From contig CAWEYC010000015.1 in assembly GCA_963813195.1 (NCBI GenBank), forward strand, positions 377,651 through 441,650: a stretch of DNA of 64,000 nucleotides. The letters run 5' to 3'. The translations under genes and the position numbers were made by a program. This DNA comes from Roseiarcus sp963813195 (GTDB lineage: Bacteria; Pseudomonadota; Alphaproteobacteria; Rhizobiales; Beijerinckiaceae). Below, piece after piece: positions 9,042 to 17,738 of the stretch. Under the pieces are notes generated by a model. That model saw only the letters and a list, made by a program, of their open reading frames with translations, did not search any database and was not told the DNA's origin. Positions within the stretch are counted from its first letter, which is position 1; every line of letters starts with the position of its first letter.

Positions 9042-10151
9042 TTGAACATGACCTATTCGGATCAAACGATCGAAACCGCGCCGGCCGCCGAGTTGCTGGC
9101 GGATATGCCCCTGCCCAACGATCCGAAGACCATTTTCCTTGGCGGATTGTTCGCCCTCGCACTCCTGGCGACGGCCTATGTCGCGGGCGAAATCGTGTTG
9201 CCAATGGTCTTCGCCTTTACTCTTAAGCTCCTACTGCAACCACTTTTTCGCGTCTTGGAGCGCCTGCACGTTCCAAGAGCGCTCGCAGCGCTGGCGCTCA
9301 TCCTTGCCTTGTTCGGAACGGTCGTTGGCCTCGGCACGGCAATTTCGGTGCCCGCTGGCAACTGGGCGGCCAAGCTTCCTGAAGGCATTCCTCGGCTTGA
9401 GGAACGGCTGAGCTTCCTGCGAGAGCCCATCAACACATCGCAACAATTTCTGCAACAAATAGAGAATTTCGGTGCGACCGGGGTGCGATCGGATGCGTCT
9501 GACCCGTTGGGAGGCACAGCCCTCCTGGCGAATTTATTTGCGGGCACGCGGAGCTTCGCAAGCGGTCTGTTGACGACAGTGCTGTTTCTGTACTTCCTGC
9601 TGGTCTCGGGCGACACCTTCCTGCGCCGGCTCGTGGAGATATTGCCGCGCTTCAGCAGCAAGCGGCAGGCTGTCGACATCTCGCAGCAAATCGAGAGCGA
9701 TATCTCCGCTTATCTCCTTACGATTTCGATCATGAATGCGGCAGTCGGGGTCGCCACGGCCCTGGTCATGTGGCTCACCGGAGTTGGCGATCCGATTCTC
9801 TGGGGAACGCTCGCCTTTTTGCTGAACTATGCGCCGATCCTCGGTCCTACGTTGGGTGTCGCGATCTTTCTCCTCGCTGGCCTGTTGACAATCGACACCC
9901 TCTGGCAGGCGCTTCTCCCTGCAGCGCTCTACCTGGCAATTCACATTGTTGAGGGCGAGACGCTAACGCCCATGCTCCTGGCGAGACGGTTCACCCTCAA
10001 TCCTGTTCTCGTCATTTTCTCGCTCGTCTTCTGGTTCTGGATGTGGGGCATTCCCGGTGCGATCCTCTCCGTGCCTATGCTGGCCATTGCCAAGATCGTC
10101 TGCGACCGAATTCGGCCGTTTGCCGCACTCGGTCACTTTCTCGAAGGGTGA
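9042..10151 (+). CDS. AI-2E family transporter (PerM-like permease)
   Basis: A 369-residue polytopic inner-membrane protein with about seven to eight hydrophobic segments. It has the family layout: two N-terminal helices (FLGGLFALALLATAYVAGE and following), a long central loop rich in charged residues (about 110-155), then a cluster of C-terminal helices ending in LSVPMLAIAKIVCDRI. This family includes AI-2 exporters and Na+/H+ antiporters, so the substrate is open. It follows a 28-residue membrane peptide and a FixJ-like box, which suggests stress-induced expression. Confidence 0.85.
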   Translation: MNMTYSDQTIETAPAAELLADMPLPNDPKTIFLGGLFALALLATAYVAGEIVLPMVFAFTLKLLLQPLFRVLERLHVPRALAALALILALFGTVVGLGTAISVPAGNWAAKLPEGIPRLEERLSFLREPINTSQQFLQQIENFGATGVRSDASDPLGGTALLANLFAGTRSFASGLLTTVLFLYFLLVSGDTFLRRLVEILPRFSSKRQAVDISQQIESDISAYLLTISIMNAAVGVATALVMWLTGVGDPILWGTLAFLLNYAPILGPTLGVAIFLLAGLLTIDTLWQALLPAALYLAIHIVEGETLTPMLLARRFTLNPVLVIFSLVFWFWMWGIPGAILSVPMLAIAKIVCDRIRPFAALGHFLEG

Positions 10152-10232
10152 AGGCCAAACTACCGTGGCGGCCAGGGGCGATTGTTTGGGCAGTCGCGCA
10201 TCGCGAATGTCGGAGTGGCCTGATGCAGTGAT

Positions 10233-10934
10233 CTATGCGAGCCGGCAAGGCCCGTACCGCGGTTCCTTTCGCGCGCGCATGATCGCCGCATTGAGTTCGC
10301 CGCCATACACGAAGATCGCGGCCATCGAATAGAGGTAAACGAGCGCGATCATCACCGAAACGAGGCCGGCATAAGTCGATACGTAGTTGCGCGCGAACTC
10401 ACTGAGATAGGCGCCAAAGACTTCACCAAAGGCGACGCAGCATACGAAGGTCAGTGCAATGCCGGGCGCGATCTCGGTCACCCGCCTGCGACCCTTGGGC
10501 AGCCAGCGATGGGCGATGAACAGCGACGTCGCCATGAGCAGGGAGGCGATTGCGAGCCGCGCAAATGTGACAACAGCTTGCAGCGGCGCGAGCGCGGGCG
10601 CGAAGCTCAGCACGCTCGCCCAGATCAACGGCCACAGCACGACGAGAAAGGCGAGCGCGAGCAGCGCGATTGCGGCGACGATCACATAGGCGATCGATTC
10701 GAGCCGCAACAGCCACCAGGGCCGCGTCTCCACCATGCCATAGGCGCGATTGAGCCCGACGCGCGCCGCCTCGATAGCCCCGGACGAGAAATAGAGCGCC
10801 AGGACCGCGCCGACGGTGAGCGGTCCGCCGCGCGGCGCTGTCAGCACATTGTGCACCTCGCTGGCGATTGGGTTGGCGACGACGGCCGGCCAGGCCGAAA
10901 AGATGAGCTTATACCAGTCCTCGCTGATGCCGAC
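10233..10934 (-). pseudogene. YihY/BrkB-type membrane protein, 5' end removed by IS91 element
   Basis: The frame matches the YihY/virulence factor BrkB family: IASEVHNVLTAPRGGPLTVG, LALYFSSGAIEAARVGLNRA, WWLLRLESIAYVIVAAIALL and the C-terminal YLYSMAAIFVYGGELNAAI. Family homology runs upstream of the first usable start (GTG at 10856) to about 10934, then stops at the edge of the IS91-type element. The N-terminal 60-80 residues, including the first membrane helix, are therefore gone. The remaining piece could still be translated but is unlikely to work. Confidence 0.8.
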
Positions 10935-11076
10935 TCACGAGGGGGATTCCCGAATCGGCTAAAGTTTGATTGAACTAAACCGCTGCCGCGGTAGGCGGAG
11001 CGCGGGTCTGGCGTGAGGAGGCCCCTGCCTGAGAAGATTTGGTGTCGAGCCAAGCTTTCAGACAGGAGAACCCCAG

Positions 11077-11937
11077 ATGACCCGGATGAGCCCTCTGCGT
11101 CAGCGGATGATTGAAGATCTGACGATCCGCAATTTGTCACCGGAGACGCAGCGATCCTACTTGCATCATGTAGCGAAGTTCAGCCGATTTTTTGGCCGAT
11201 CCCCCGATCAACTGGGATACGAAGAGGTGCGTGCGTATCAGGCGCATTTGGTGGGCCGAAGGGTTTCCTGGGGCGCGTTGAACCAGACGGTGTGCGCCTT
11301 GCGTTTCTTCTACGGCGTGACGTTGGGCCGATCCGATCTGCCTGAGCGGATCGCCTACCCCCGGACGCCGCGCAAGTTGCCGGTGGTGCTGAGCGCCGAT
11401 GAGGTGATCGGTTTTCTGCAGGCCGTGAAGGGGACGAGGAACCGGGTCGCGCTGATGACCACCTATGCGGCGGGTTTGCGCGCTGCTGAGGCGGCGCGTC
11501 TGAAGGTGACGGACATCGATAGCTCCCGGATGGTCGTTCGTGTCGAGCAGGGTAAGGGCGGCAAGGACCGCTATGTGATGCTATCGCCGCAACTGCTCGA
11601 GATTTTGCGAGCCTATTGGCGGTTGACCAAGCCGGGGCGGTGGCTGTTTCCCCGACGCGATGGCGGCGGTCCGCTCCATCCGCAGACGTTGGGGATCGCC
11701 TGTCGAACAGCCTGCGAGTTCCTGGGCCTTGAGAAGCGGGTGACGGTGCATACCCTTCGCCACAGCTTCGCCACCCACCTGCTGGAAGCTGGCACGGACA
11801 TACGCATCATTCAGGTGCTGCTGGGGCATCGCAGCCTGACGACGACGACGCTCTACGCCCAGGTCTCAACGGCGGTGATCGGCCGGACCGCCAGTCCTTT
11901 TGACCAGCTCCACATGGAGGTCGCGCCGCCCGACTGA
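11077..11937 (+). CDS. Tyrosine recombinase / site-specific integrase of the IS91-type element
   Basis: A 286-residue phage-integrase-fold recombinase. An N-terminal SAM-like core-binding domain (ETQRSYLHHVAKFSRFFGRS) precedes the catalytic domain. The catalytic Arg is in YAAGLRAAEAARL, the HxLRH box in HTLRHSFATHLLEAGTD, the late His in LLGHRSLTTTTLY, and the Tyr nucleophile probably in LYAQV. Ribosome site CAGGAG precedes the ATG. It lies 10 bp upstream of the IS91-type transposase start. Apparently intact. Confidence 0.9.
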   Translation: MTRMSPLRQRMIEDLTIRNLSPETQRSYLHHVAKFSRFFGRSPDQLGYEEVRAYQAHLVGRRVSWGALNQTVCALRFFYGVTLGRSDLPERIAYPRTPRKLPVVLSADEVIGFLQAVKGTRNRVALMTTYAAGLRAAEAARLKVTDIDSSRMVVRVEQGKGGKDRYVMLSPQLLEILRAYWRLTKPGRWLFPRRDGGGPLHPQTLGIACRTACEFLGLEKRVTVHTLRHSFATHLLEAGTDIRIIQVLLGHRSLTTTTLYAQVSTAVIGRTASPFDQLHMEVAPPD

Positions 11938-11947
11938 GCCGCGCGCC

Positions 11948-12862
11948 ATGCGCCCGGATCTGGAAGTGGCGGATGTATTCGTCCGTCACGGGGCGGATTA
12001 TCGCCGTGATCATGTCGGCCATATCGGGCGTGTCGAGCGCCGGGTCATGGCGGCGGTGGAGGCGTGTCGGACCGCGGCCCTGGGCGGTCACTCCGAACAG
12101 TGCGCCGACTGCGGCCTCGTGCGGCAAGCCTACAACTCCTGCCGTAATCGCCATTGCCCCAAGTGCCAGGGCCTGGCCCGCGCTCTGTGGCTGGCCGAGC
12201 GTCAGGCCGAGTTGCTGCCGGCGCCATACTTCCACGTCGTCTTCACCGTGCCAGCCCAGGTCGCCGAGATCGCTTTCCAGAACAAGGCGGCGGTCTATGC
12301 GATCTTGTTCAAGGCTGCGTCCGAAGCCTTGAGGATGGCCGCAGCCGATCCCAAACACCTGGGCGCCGAGATCGGCGTGGTCGCCGTGCTTCACACTTGG
12401 GGCCAGAATCTCCGCCATCATCCGCATGTCCATTGTGTCGTGCCGGGCGGGGGCCTGTCTCTGGATGGCCAGCGCTGGGTAGCCTGCCGGCCGGGCTTCT
12501 TCCTGCCCGTGCGGATTCTGTCGCGCCTGTTCAGGCGGCTGTTGCTTGAGCATCTGCAGAGCGCCTTTGAGGCCGGCCAACTCTGCTTCTTCAACGATCT
12601 CGCCGACCTGGCCGACGCCGGCGTCTTCTCCGCTCACTTGGCCAAGCTAAAGCAGATCGAATGGGTCGTCTTCGCCAAGCCTCCGTTCGGCGGCCCCGAA
12701 CAGGTCCTCGCCTATCTTGGCCGCTACACCCATCGCGTCGTCATCGCCAACAGCCGCCTCGCGCCTTGATCGGGAAGGGTTAGCTTCCGCTGGAAGGACT
12801 ATCGCCACCACGACAAGTCCAAACTCATGACCTTAAGCGCCGACGAGTTCATCGGCGCTTCT
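11948..12862 (+). pseudogene. IS91 family transposase, nonsense mutation and 3' truncation
   Basis: The HUH-type rolling-circle transposase starts MRPDLEVADVFVRHG. It has the zinc-binding region (CADCGLVRQAYNSCRNRHCP, KCQGLARALWLAERQAELLP) and the HUH motif in HHPHVHCVVPGGG. After NSRLAP a TGA at 12767-12769 interrupts the frame, yet the same frame continues with family sequence (VSFRWKDYRHHDKSKLMTLS, ADEFIG) to about 12862, where it joins an IS630 fragment. The C-terminal part that normally carries the Tyr nucleophile region is incomplete. Inactive. Confidence 0.85.
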
Positions 12863-13473
12863 GCTGCAGTGGTCTGTTCGACGGAATTTCGCGTCATCGT
12901 CTCTGAGCAGACCCTGAGCCGCGAGTTGCGCAAGATGGACTATCGCAAACTCTCGGCCCGTCCGCGCCATCACGCGCAAGCCGAGGGAGCCATCGACGAA
13001 TATAAAAAAACTTCCCCGCGCGCCTGGACGAGATCGCGCGCGAGAAAGGCGTCGACCCGGCCGCGATAGAGGTCTGGTTCGCCGACGAGGCGCGCATCGG
13101 GCAGAAAAACAAGATCACGCGCCGCTGGGCCAAACGCGGGACTCGGCCTTCAGCTCCGCACGATCAACGCACTGCCTCCACCTACATTTTCGGCGCGATC
13201 TGCCCCAAGGACGGCAAGGGCGCGGCGCTCATTCTACCCGTCTGCAACACCGAGGCGATGGACCTGCATCTTCAGGAAATCGCGGGCAGCGTCGCGCCGG
13301 GCAAACATGCCGTCGTTCTCCTCGATCAGGCGGGATGGCATATGTCCAGCAAACTCGCAGTGCCCGCGAACATCACGCTCGTTCCCTTGCCGCCAAAATG
13401 TCCCGAACTGAATCCAACCGAAAATGTCTGGCAGTTTCTGCGCGACAACTGGCTATCGAACCGCATTTTCAAA
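12863..13473 (+). pseudogene. IS630 family transposase fragment
   Basis: The segment SEQTLSRELRKMDYRKLSAR begins mid-protein, so the N-terminal HTH region is missing. A poly-A run near 13011-13017 has one base too few: adding an A joins DEYKK to NFPARLDEIAREKGVDPAAI and restores the DDE domain (WFADEARIGQKNKITRRWAK, VVLLDQAGWHMS, LPPKCPELNPTENVWQFLRD). Homology stops at NRIFK (13473), where an IS701-like fragment begins. Both ends are cut, so this is a passenger fragment. Confidence 0.8.
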
Positions 13474-13629
13474 GCGCGGGCGCGGATGTGCCCGGTTTAT
13501 GTTGCGGGGCTGATCGGCGCTGGCGATCGTAAGAGCGTCCAGCCCATGGCGGCGCGCGACGGCGAGGTGGGCTACGACCAGCTTCATCACTTCATCGCCA
13601 GCGGCGTGTGGGAGGCCGCGCCACTTGAG
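13474..13629 (+). pseudogene. IS701 family transposase N-terminal fragment
   Basis: In frame after the IS630 piece comes YVAGLIGAGDRKSVQPMAAR followed by DQLHHFIASGVWEAAPLE. This is the conserved N-terminal block of IS701-type DDE transposases. Only about 50 residues remain. Its 3' end overlaps the end of the minus-strand gene 13587-13979, so that gene was probably cut by this junction. Confidence 0.7.
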
Positions 13630-13979
13630 AAGGCCGCCTCGAGCGACAGGATGGTTCGTCGCCCACCTGCTGCGACGCCGAACGCATCGAAGCTACTACT
13701 CCTCGGCAATAGCGCGACGAGATCGGCGGCGACCGTCTTGGCGGGAATATCCGCTGTGGGCTCGTCCGGCAGCGCGGTGATCAGCTCGGTCAGTCGCTGC
13801 GTCGCCGCCGCCTTCGGCATTCGCCCAAGGTTGGCTGCTTCTTGCCAAGGATCGACACCCAGCCTCGCAAGCGCAGAAATTACGCTGAGGGTCGTTCCAT
13901 TTCGATCTTCGCCGATCGACGCGCAGAGGAATTTGTCGAACTCCGGCCCGATGAGAGGCGCTAGCGCGGCGTGTGTCAT
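13587..13979 (-). CDS. Hypothetical protein with conserved N-terminus (130 aa), C-terminus altered
   Basis: The start MTHAALAPLIGPEFDKFLCA and the block VISALARLGVDPWQEAANLG resemble a small hypothetical protein I associate with alphaproteobacterial genomes; its function is unknown. It is predicted cytoplasmic and helical. The last ~25 residues run into the IS701 fragment on the other strand and are probably not native. A FixJ-like box on the minus strand lies about 110 bp upstream with a CTAACT hexamer at the usual spacing, so it may belong to the same regulon. Confidence 0.6.
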   Translation of the reverse strand: MTHAALAPLIGPEFDKFLCASIGEDRNGTTLSVISALARLGVDPWQEAANLGRMPKAAATQRLTELITALPDEPTADIPAKTVAADLVALLPRSSSFDAFGVAAGGRRTILSLEAAFSSGAASHTPLAMK

Positions 13980-14087
13980 GTCATCAGCCGATTCTCTTTT
14001 CTCACGGGCGAACCCAAGGCGCTGGCAAGGCGACGTTTAGCCCCACCGCACCGACCTTCACAATAGTTAGAAGTTGGAGCCCGGGGC

Positions 14088-14110
14088 CGTCAGACTCGGA
14101 AACTACCTAC
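14088..14110 (-). promoter_or_regulatory. FixJ-like box a, upstream of the 13979 gene
   Basis: On the minus strand this reads GGTAGTTTCCGAGTCTGACG, matching the repeated box. CTAACT begins 36 nt after the GTA. It points toward the hypothetical gene that starts at 13979. Confidence 0.6.
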
Positions 14111-14269
14111 ACCCATGTCCGCTCAGCCCAGTTCGGTGCGACGGTCTTTCGACACCGGCTACGTTATTAGGAGCGTCAACAACGTGCTGCTCCAGAAGTC
14201 GTCTCGATCAAAGGAGTTCACGTCTCGTGCGAGTGATCGCGGCCCATCGCGGCGACCGCCACTCCGAGG

Positions 14270-14426
14270 CCGACAACCATTCAAAGAGGAACGCCATCTC
14301 GTCACCTGCGACGTTTTGAAACAAAAACGTGCGGCCGCACCGTCCGAGTGGCGCGCTCTCGCCGCTGAATTGGCGCTCCGGTTCGGGCAAACTACGGCAC
14401 ATGCAGACGACCTGCCGTTACTCTGA
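14270..14426 (+). pseudogene. IS6 family transposase C-terminal remnant
   Basis: The frame ends with KEERHLVTCDVLKQKRAAAP, SEWRALAAELALRF and HADDLPLL, matching the end of the IS6 remnant at 6316-6776 (HERHLVT, WRALAA, HADDLPLL). The rest of the transposase is absent. IS1111-like copy 2 begins immediately after it. Confidence 0.6.
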
Positions 14427-14431
14427 TGGTG

Positions 14432-15812
14432 TGGACGACGCCCGCACGGCATCTGGCTCAACGAAGAGCCGTGCCAAAATGGTTGTCGTTAGAGCAACCG
14501 TTTGAAGGAGCGCCGTCCATGGGAAAATCTAGCACCGATTTGTCTTCTCTCACCACCGTTGGCCTCGATTTGGCTAAGCACATCTTTCAAGTTCATGGCG
14601 TTGATGGTTCCGGGCGCGTTTTGGTCGCCAAGGCGATCAGGCGCAACAAGCTGCTGGAGTTTTTCGCTTCGCTGCCGCCCTGCCTGGTGGGGCTCGAGGC
14701 CTGCGGGTCGGCGCATCATTGGGCGCGCGAGCTGATCAAGCTTGGTCATGACGCTCGGATGATGCCTCCGGCTTATGTGAAACCCTACGTACGCCGGCAG
14801 AAGAACGACGCGTCTGACGCAGCGGCGATTTGCGAGGCGGCGACAAGGCCCGCAATGCGATTTGTCGGCGTGCGCTCGCTGGAGAACCAGGCGGCGTTGA
14901 TGCGTCACAAAGCGAGGGAGACGCTGGTATCGCAACGCACGCAACTGCTCAATGGGCTACGCGGGCACCTGACCGAGGTCGGCGTCATTGCGGCGCAGGG
15001 GCCCAGACACGCCCGCCAACTGGCGGAGTTGATCGAGGCCGGCGACAAGACAATCCCGTTCGAAGTGTGCGAGGCGTTGGCGCCGCTCGTGGTGCAATTG
15101 CGGATCCTCGACGAAGCGATTGCGGGGCTCGACCGGACGATCGCGAAGATGGCGCAGAAGGATGAAACGGCGCGCCGGTTGATGAGCATTCCGGGCTTCG
15201 GGCCTATTACCGCCTCCGCAATGGCGGCGACAATTCAGGATACGTCCAGCTTCGCCGGCCCGCGCGAGTTCGCCGCCTTTCTCGGGCTGACGCCCAAGCA
15301 GAACTCTTCCGGCGGCAAACAACGGCTCGGGCGCATTTCGAAGATGGGCAATCGAAACTTGCGCAAACTGCTAGTCGTGGGGGCGCATGCCGTGCTGTTT
15401 CACCGTAAGCCACACACCGACCCGCTGCGGATGTGGGCGAAGAAGCTCATGGAGAAGAAGCCCTTCAAGCTTGTCGCCGTGGCGCTCGCCAACAAAATGG
15501 CGCGCATCGCCTTCGCGATCCTGCGCGGCAACACGCTCTATCGGCAGATTCCGGTGTAAGGAGCGCTGGCTGGGTTCGCCGTCATGGCTCGTCGAAAAGC
15601 CGAGGCGGCATAGGAGTCGAGGGTGACTAAGAGGTGATGCGCAGGAAGGCGATTGATCCCGAAGCCCGTGGCTTTGTCTGCGCAACTAAGCGCGCTACTC
15701 TGATTGAGGCAACGGATCAGCGGACAACATCAGGGCCGGCGGACTCTATTCTCCGCGCAAAAGGCCGAAGACATGACCGCACCCACGACCAGCGCAACGC
15801 CGAAAGTAGCCC
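14432..15812 (+). mobile_element. IS110 family (IS1111-like) element, copy 2, distal end lost
   Basis: The left end carries TGGACGACGCCCGC at 14432-14445. The body is nearly identical to copy 1 through the 3' non-coding region, up to CGCCGAAAGTAGCCC near 15812. There copy 1 continues to its terminal repeat but this copy switches to unrelated sequence, so the right terminal repeat is missing. It may be unable to move unless helped by another copy. Confidence 0.78.
14519..15559 (+). CDS. IS110 family transposase (copy 2)
   Basis: A 346-residue transposase, almost identical to the one at 5183-6223. It keeps the DEDD motifs (VGLDLAKHIFQVHG; KNDASDAAAI) and the C-terminal serine domain (KQNSSGGKQRLG). 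The ATG at 14519 follows GAAGGAGCGCC; an upstream in-frame ATG at 14426 overlaps the element's terminal repeat and is unlikely to be used. Confidence 0.93.
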   Translation: MGKSSTDLSSLTTVGLDLAKHIFQVHGVDGSGRVLVAKAIRRNKLLEFFASLPPCLVGLEACGSAHHWARELIKLGHDARMMPPAYVKPYVRRQKNDASDAAAICEAATRPAMRFVGVRSLENQAALMRHKARETLVSQRTQLLNGLRGHLTEVGVIAAQGPRHARQLAELIEAGDKTIPFEVCEALAPLVVQLRILDEAIAGLDRTIAKMAQKDETARRLMSIPGFGPITASAMAATIQDTSSFAGPREFAAFLGLTPKQNSSGGKQRLGRISKMGNRNLRKLLVVGAHAVLFHRKPHTDPLRMWAKKLMEKKPFKLVAVALANKMARIAFAILRGNTLYRQIPV

Positions 15813-16018
15813 ATCGACGGCGGCGTCGCGAAAGTTGCTCGGCGCCGCGGGCGCGCGCCACCTCCGCTTCGACACTCCGGAAGCCAGCGGCCATGCCGAG
15901 CGACAGCCAACGCTTCAAAAAGCTGGCGGCGACGCGACAAAGCCGGCGTGTTTCCGAATCGAACACTCTCGCGTGGCGAACATGCCGATCCTCATTGAAG
16001 GGCTCTTCCAGCGCTGGC

Positions 16019-16041
16019 CTGAGTAATTTCCGAGGCTAGCG
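16019..16041 (+). promoter_or_regulatory. FixJ-like box h, upstream of the glycine-rich protein gene
   Basis: GAGTAATTTCCGAGGCTAGC matches the repeated box. An AT-rich hexamer (CATATT) follows about 33 nt after the GTA. It points to the secreted protein gene at 16107, 66 bp away. Confidence 0.6.
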
Positions 16042-16106
16042 CTCCGGCCGGCGAACATATTGACTGATCGGAGTCGTCATATCTCTTGTGACCTGGAGCC
16101 GCCCTT

Positions 16107-16409
16107 ATGAAAAAGCATATGCTAATGAACATGTTCGTCGCGGGGTCGATCGCGCTAGCGTTGGCCGCCAGCACGATCGCACTTCCGTCCGCCGCCGCTG
16201 CCGCCCAGAGGCATGGAGGGGCTGCCCATGGTGGGGGGCATGCTCGTGGTCATGCTGGCGGTCATTTCGGCGCCCGCGGCGCCCGCGGAGCTCGTGGTGG
16301 GTATGGCGGATATGGCGGGTATGGCGGGTATGGCGGCAATGGCGGCTATTATGGCGTCTGCGGACCTATTCAATTGACTCTTGGTCTCTGCGGTCCCTGG
16401 GGCTACTGA
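16107..16409 (+). CDS. Secreted Gly/His/Tyr-rich protein (100 aa)
   Basis: An N-terminal signal peptide (MKKHMLMNMFVAGSIALALA, cleavage probably after the Ala run near 32) precedes a low-complexity mature region. That region has a His/Gly-rich part, then four or five GGYGGYGG-type repeats, and two cysteines near the C-terminus. Function is unknown; such proteins often bind metals or surfaces. A FixJ-like box lies 66 bp upstream, and the Spy-like gene follows at 16626. Confidence 0.7.
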   Translation: MKKHMLMNMFVAGSIALALAASTIALPSAAAAAQRHGGAAHGGGHARGHAGGHFGARGARGARGGYGGYGGYGGYGGNGGYYGVCGPIQLTLGLCGPWGY

Positions 16410-16625
16410 GCGCGGCTCGATCGCCCCTCCTTCATGCGCGTCCACTCGGATTTGGACCGCGCCCGTCGGAGTGGCGAGGCCGCGCGCCGCCGTCGATCGA
16501 CTTCTCGACCAAGAGGTTCGCGTCAAGCGCGGTGTGTCGGCGGAACGGAGCTGGGCGAATTCGCCTTCAAGTCTAGCGGGCCGATATTCAACAGACGATG
16601 CAATGTTTCAACCAAAGGTGCGCTC

Positions 16626-17090
16626 ATGAGAAAATTTCTTCTCGCCTCCGTGGCGATCGCCGGCTTGGCCACTTCGACATTCACCCTGAACGCGTTCGCC
16701 GCCCCCAGCGACGCTCCAGACATGGCGCAGATGCAGCGTATGCAGGAACGCCACGCCCTTATGCTCGATGCGCATCTTACCGCCATGAAGGCGGGGCTCA
16801 AGCTCACCCCAGAGCAAGAGAAGATCTGGCCGGCGTTCGAAACAGCGATCCGCGACGCGGAAAAAGCGCGCACGGAACGATGGCGTCAGGCGCGCGAGCG
16901 CATGGAGAGCGGCGATCGCCCCTCGCCGATCGAGCGCATGATGATCATGTCCGAGCATCTCCAAAGGACGGCGGCGCAACTCCAGATCGTCGCCGATGCG
17001 GCCAAGCCTCTTTACGATAGCCTTACCGATGCGCAAAAGCGCGATTTCGGTCCGCTGATGCGCGACTTCAGGCTTCGCGGCCAACACTAA
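16626..17090 (+). CDS. Spy/CpxP-like periplasmic LTxxQ-motif protein
   Basis: A 154-residue protein with a signal peptide (MRKFLLASVAIAGLATSTFT... to AFA), then a helical mature domain with two LTxxQ motifs: LTPEQEKIWPAFE at about 57 and LTDAQKRDFGPLM near the C-terminus. Met/Arg/Gln-rich helices are typical of Spy-type ATP-independent periplasmic chaperones that respond to envelope stress. The frame is open further upstream, but the ATG at 16626 begins the signal peptide. It could share the transcript of the glycine-rich protein 217 bp upstream. Confidence 0.8.
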   Translation: MRKFLLASVAIAGLATSTFTLNAFAAPSDAPDMAQMQRMQERHALMLDAHLTAMKAGLKLTPEQEKIWPAFETAIRDAEKARTERWRQARERMESGDRPSPIERMMIMSEHLQRTAAQLQIVADAAKPLYDSLTDAQKRDFGPLMRDFRLRGQH

Positions 17091-17282
17091 CCTTTGTCAT
17101 TGCGGATGCGATCCAGACGCGGATTGGAAGCCGCAGTCGAGTTCCCCGCTGCAATGGGAAGTCGGATCGGCGCCAACGCCGGTCGGCGTTGCGAGTGCTT
17201 GCTCTCAAGCGACGTTGGAGAACGATCCGCCAAAGGACGAATTATCGTGAACGATCCTGAGAGTGGCATTTCATGAGTTCTC

Positions 17283-17738
17283 GTGCATGCTTTGCGCGCG
17301 CTCGTGCTGAGTACGGCTCTGCTGGGCGCCTGCGCGAGCGACCCGCGCACGCCTTTCACCGAGTCCGAGGAGATGACCGCGGTCCCCATCGGCGGGCCCA
17401 ATATTCGATATTGGGCCGACGCCACGGCAAGCACGCTCCAAGGGGCCGTGCGACGCGCCGTCGTGCAGAAAGGGCGACCATTCGTCTATCTCGCACTGTC
17501 CCGCGGCGGTGGCGGCGGCGCATTCGGCGCGGGCGTCCCCAACGGCTGGACCGAGTTCTGTTTTGCGCGATCGTCTTTTCTTGTGGCCTATTTCCCCAAG
17601 CTCCGGCCACAAGAAAAGACGATCGCGCAACACGGGCTTCCGGCGTCAGGCGCGCCGATCGTCGAACGATTTCTCGCTAGGCGTCAAACCCCGGCCAACC
17701 GTAATGGCTATGGAGCCGCTTCGCATAGTCTCGATTGA
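17283..17738 (+). pseudogene. Patatin-like phospholipase lipoprotein, N-terminal fragment
   Basis: The start has a lipoprotein signal (ALVLSTALLGACASDP, lipobox LLGAC). The first patatin block follows, RPFVYLALSRGGGGGAFGAG then NGWTE; the family norm is GGGxxG, where here an Arg replaces the first Gly. Homology stops at NGWTE near 17555. The catalytic GxSxG and the rest of the ~350-residue enzyme are gone, and the frame runs into a perfect inverted repeat at 17563-17630 before ending at 17738. No active lipase can be made. Confidence 0.65.
17563..17630. repeat. Perfect 26-bp inverted repeat with 16-nt loop
   Basis: Arms at 17563-17588 and 17605-17630 are exact complements (outer ends TTGCGCGATCG / CGATCGCGCAA). 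The hairpin lies exactly where patatin homology ends and before the 3' end of the minus-strand PRC-barrel gene. It could be a bidirectional terminator or a scar of a lost element. Confidence 0.85.

Larger units (their letters stand above)
10936..12862 (+). mobile_element. IS91-type element with tyrosine recombinase, 3' truncated
   Basis: The element begins at the break in the YihY gene and carries a tyrosine recombinase followed closely by an IS91-type rolling-circle transposase, an arrangement known from several proteobacterial IS91 relatives. The transposase has a premature stop at 12767-12769 and then runs into IS630-like sequence at about 12863, so the 3' end is lost. Exact left end is estimated from where YihY homology stops. 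Confidence 0.7.

Noticed and set aside
15945..15970. GCGTGTTTCCGAATCGAA as another box copy
   Set aside because: Lacks GTAG, the right half differs, and it lies 60 bp before a better site (16019).
16260..16370. GGYGGY codon repeats as a CRISPR or tandem DNA repeat of interest
   Set aside because: They are short in-frame codon repeats in a Gly/Tyr-rich protein, without spacers.
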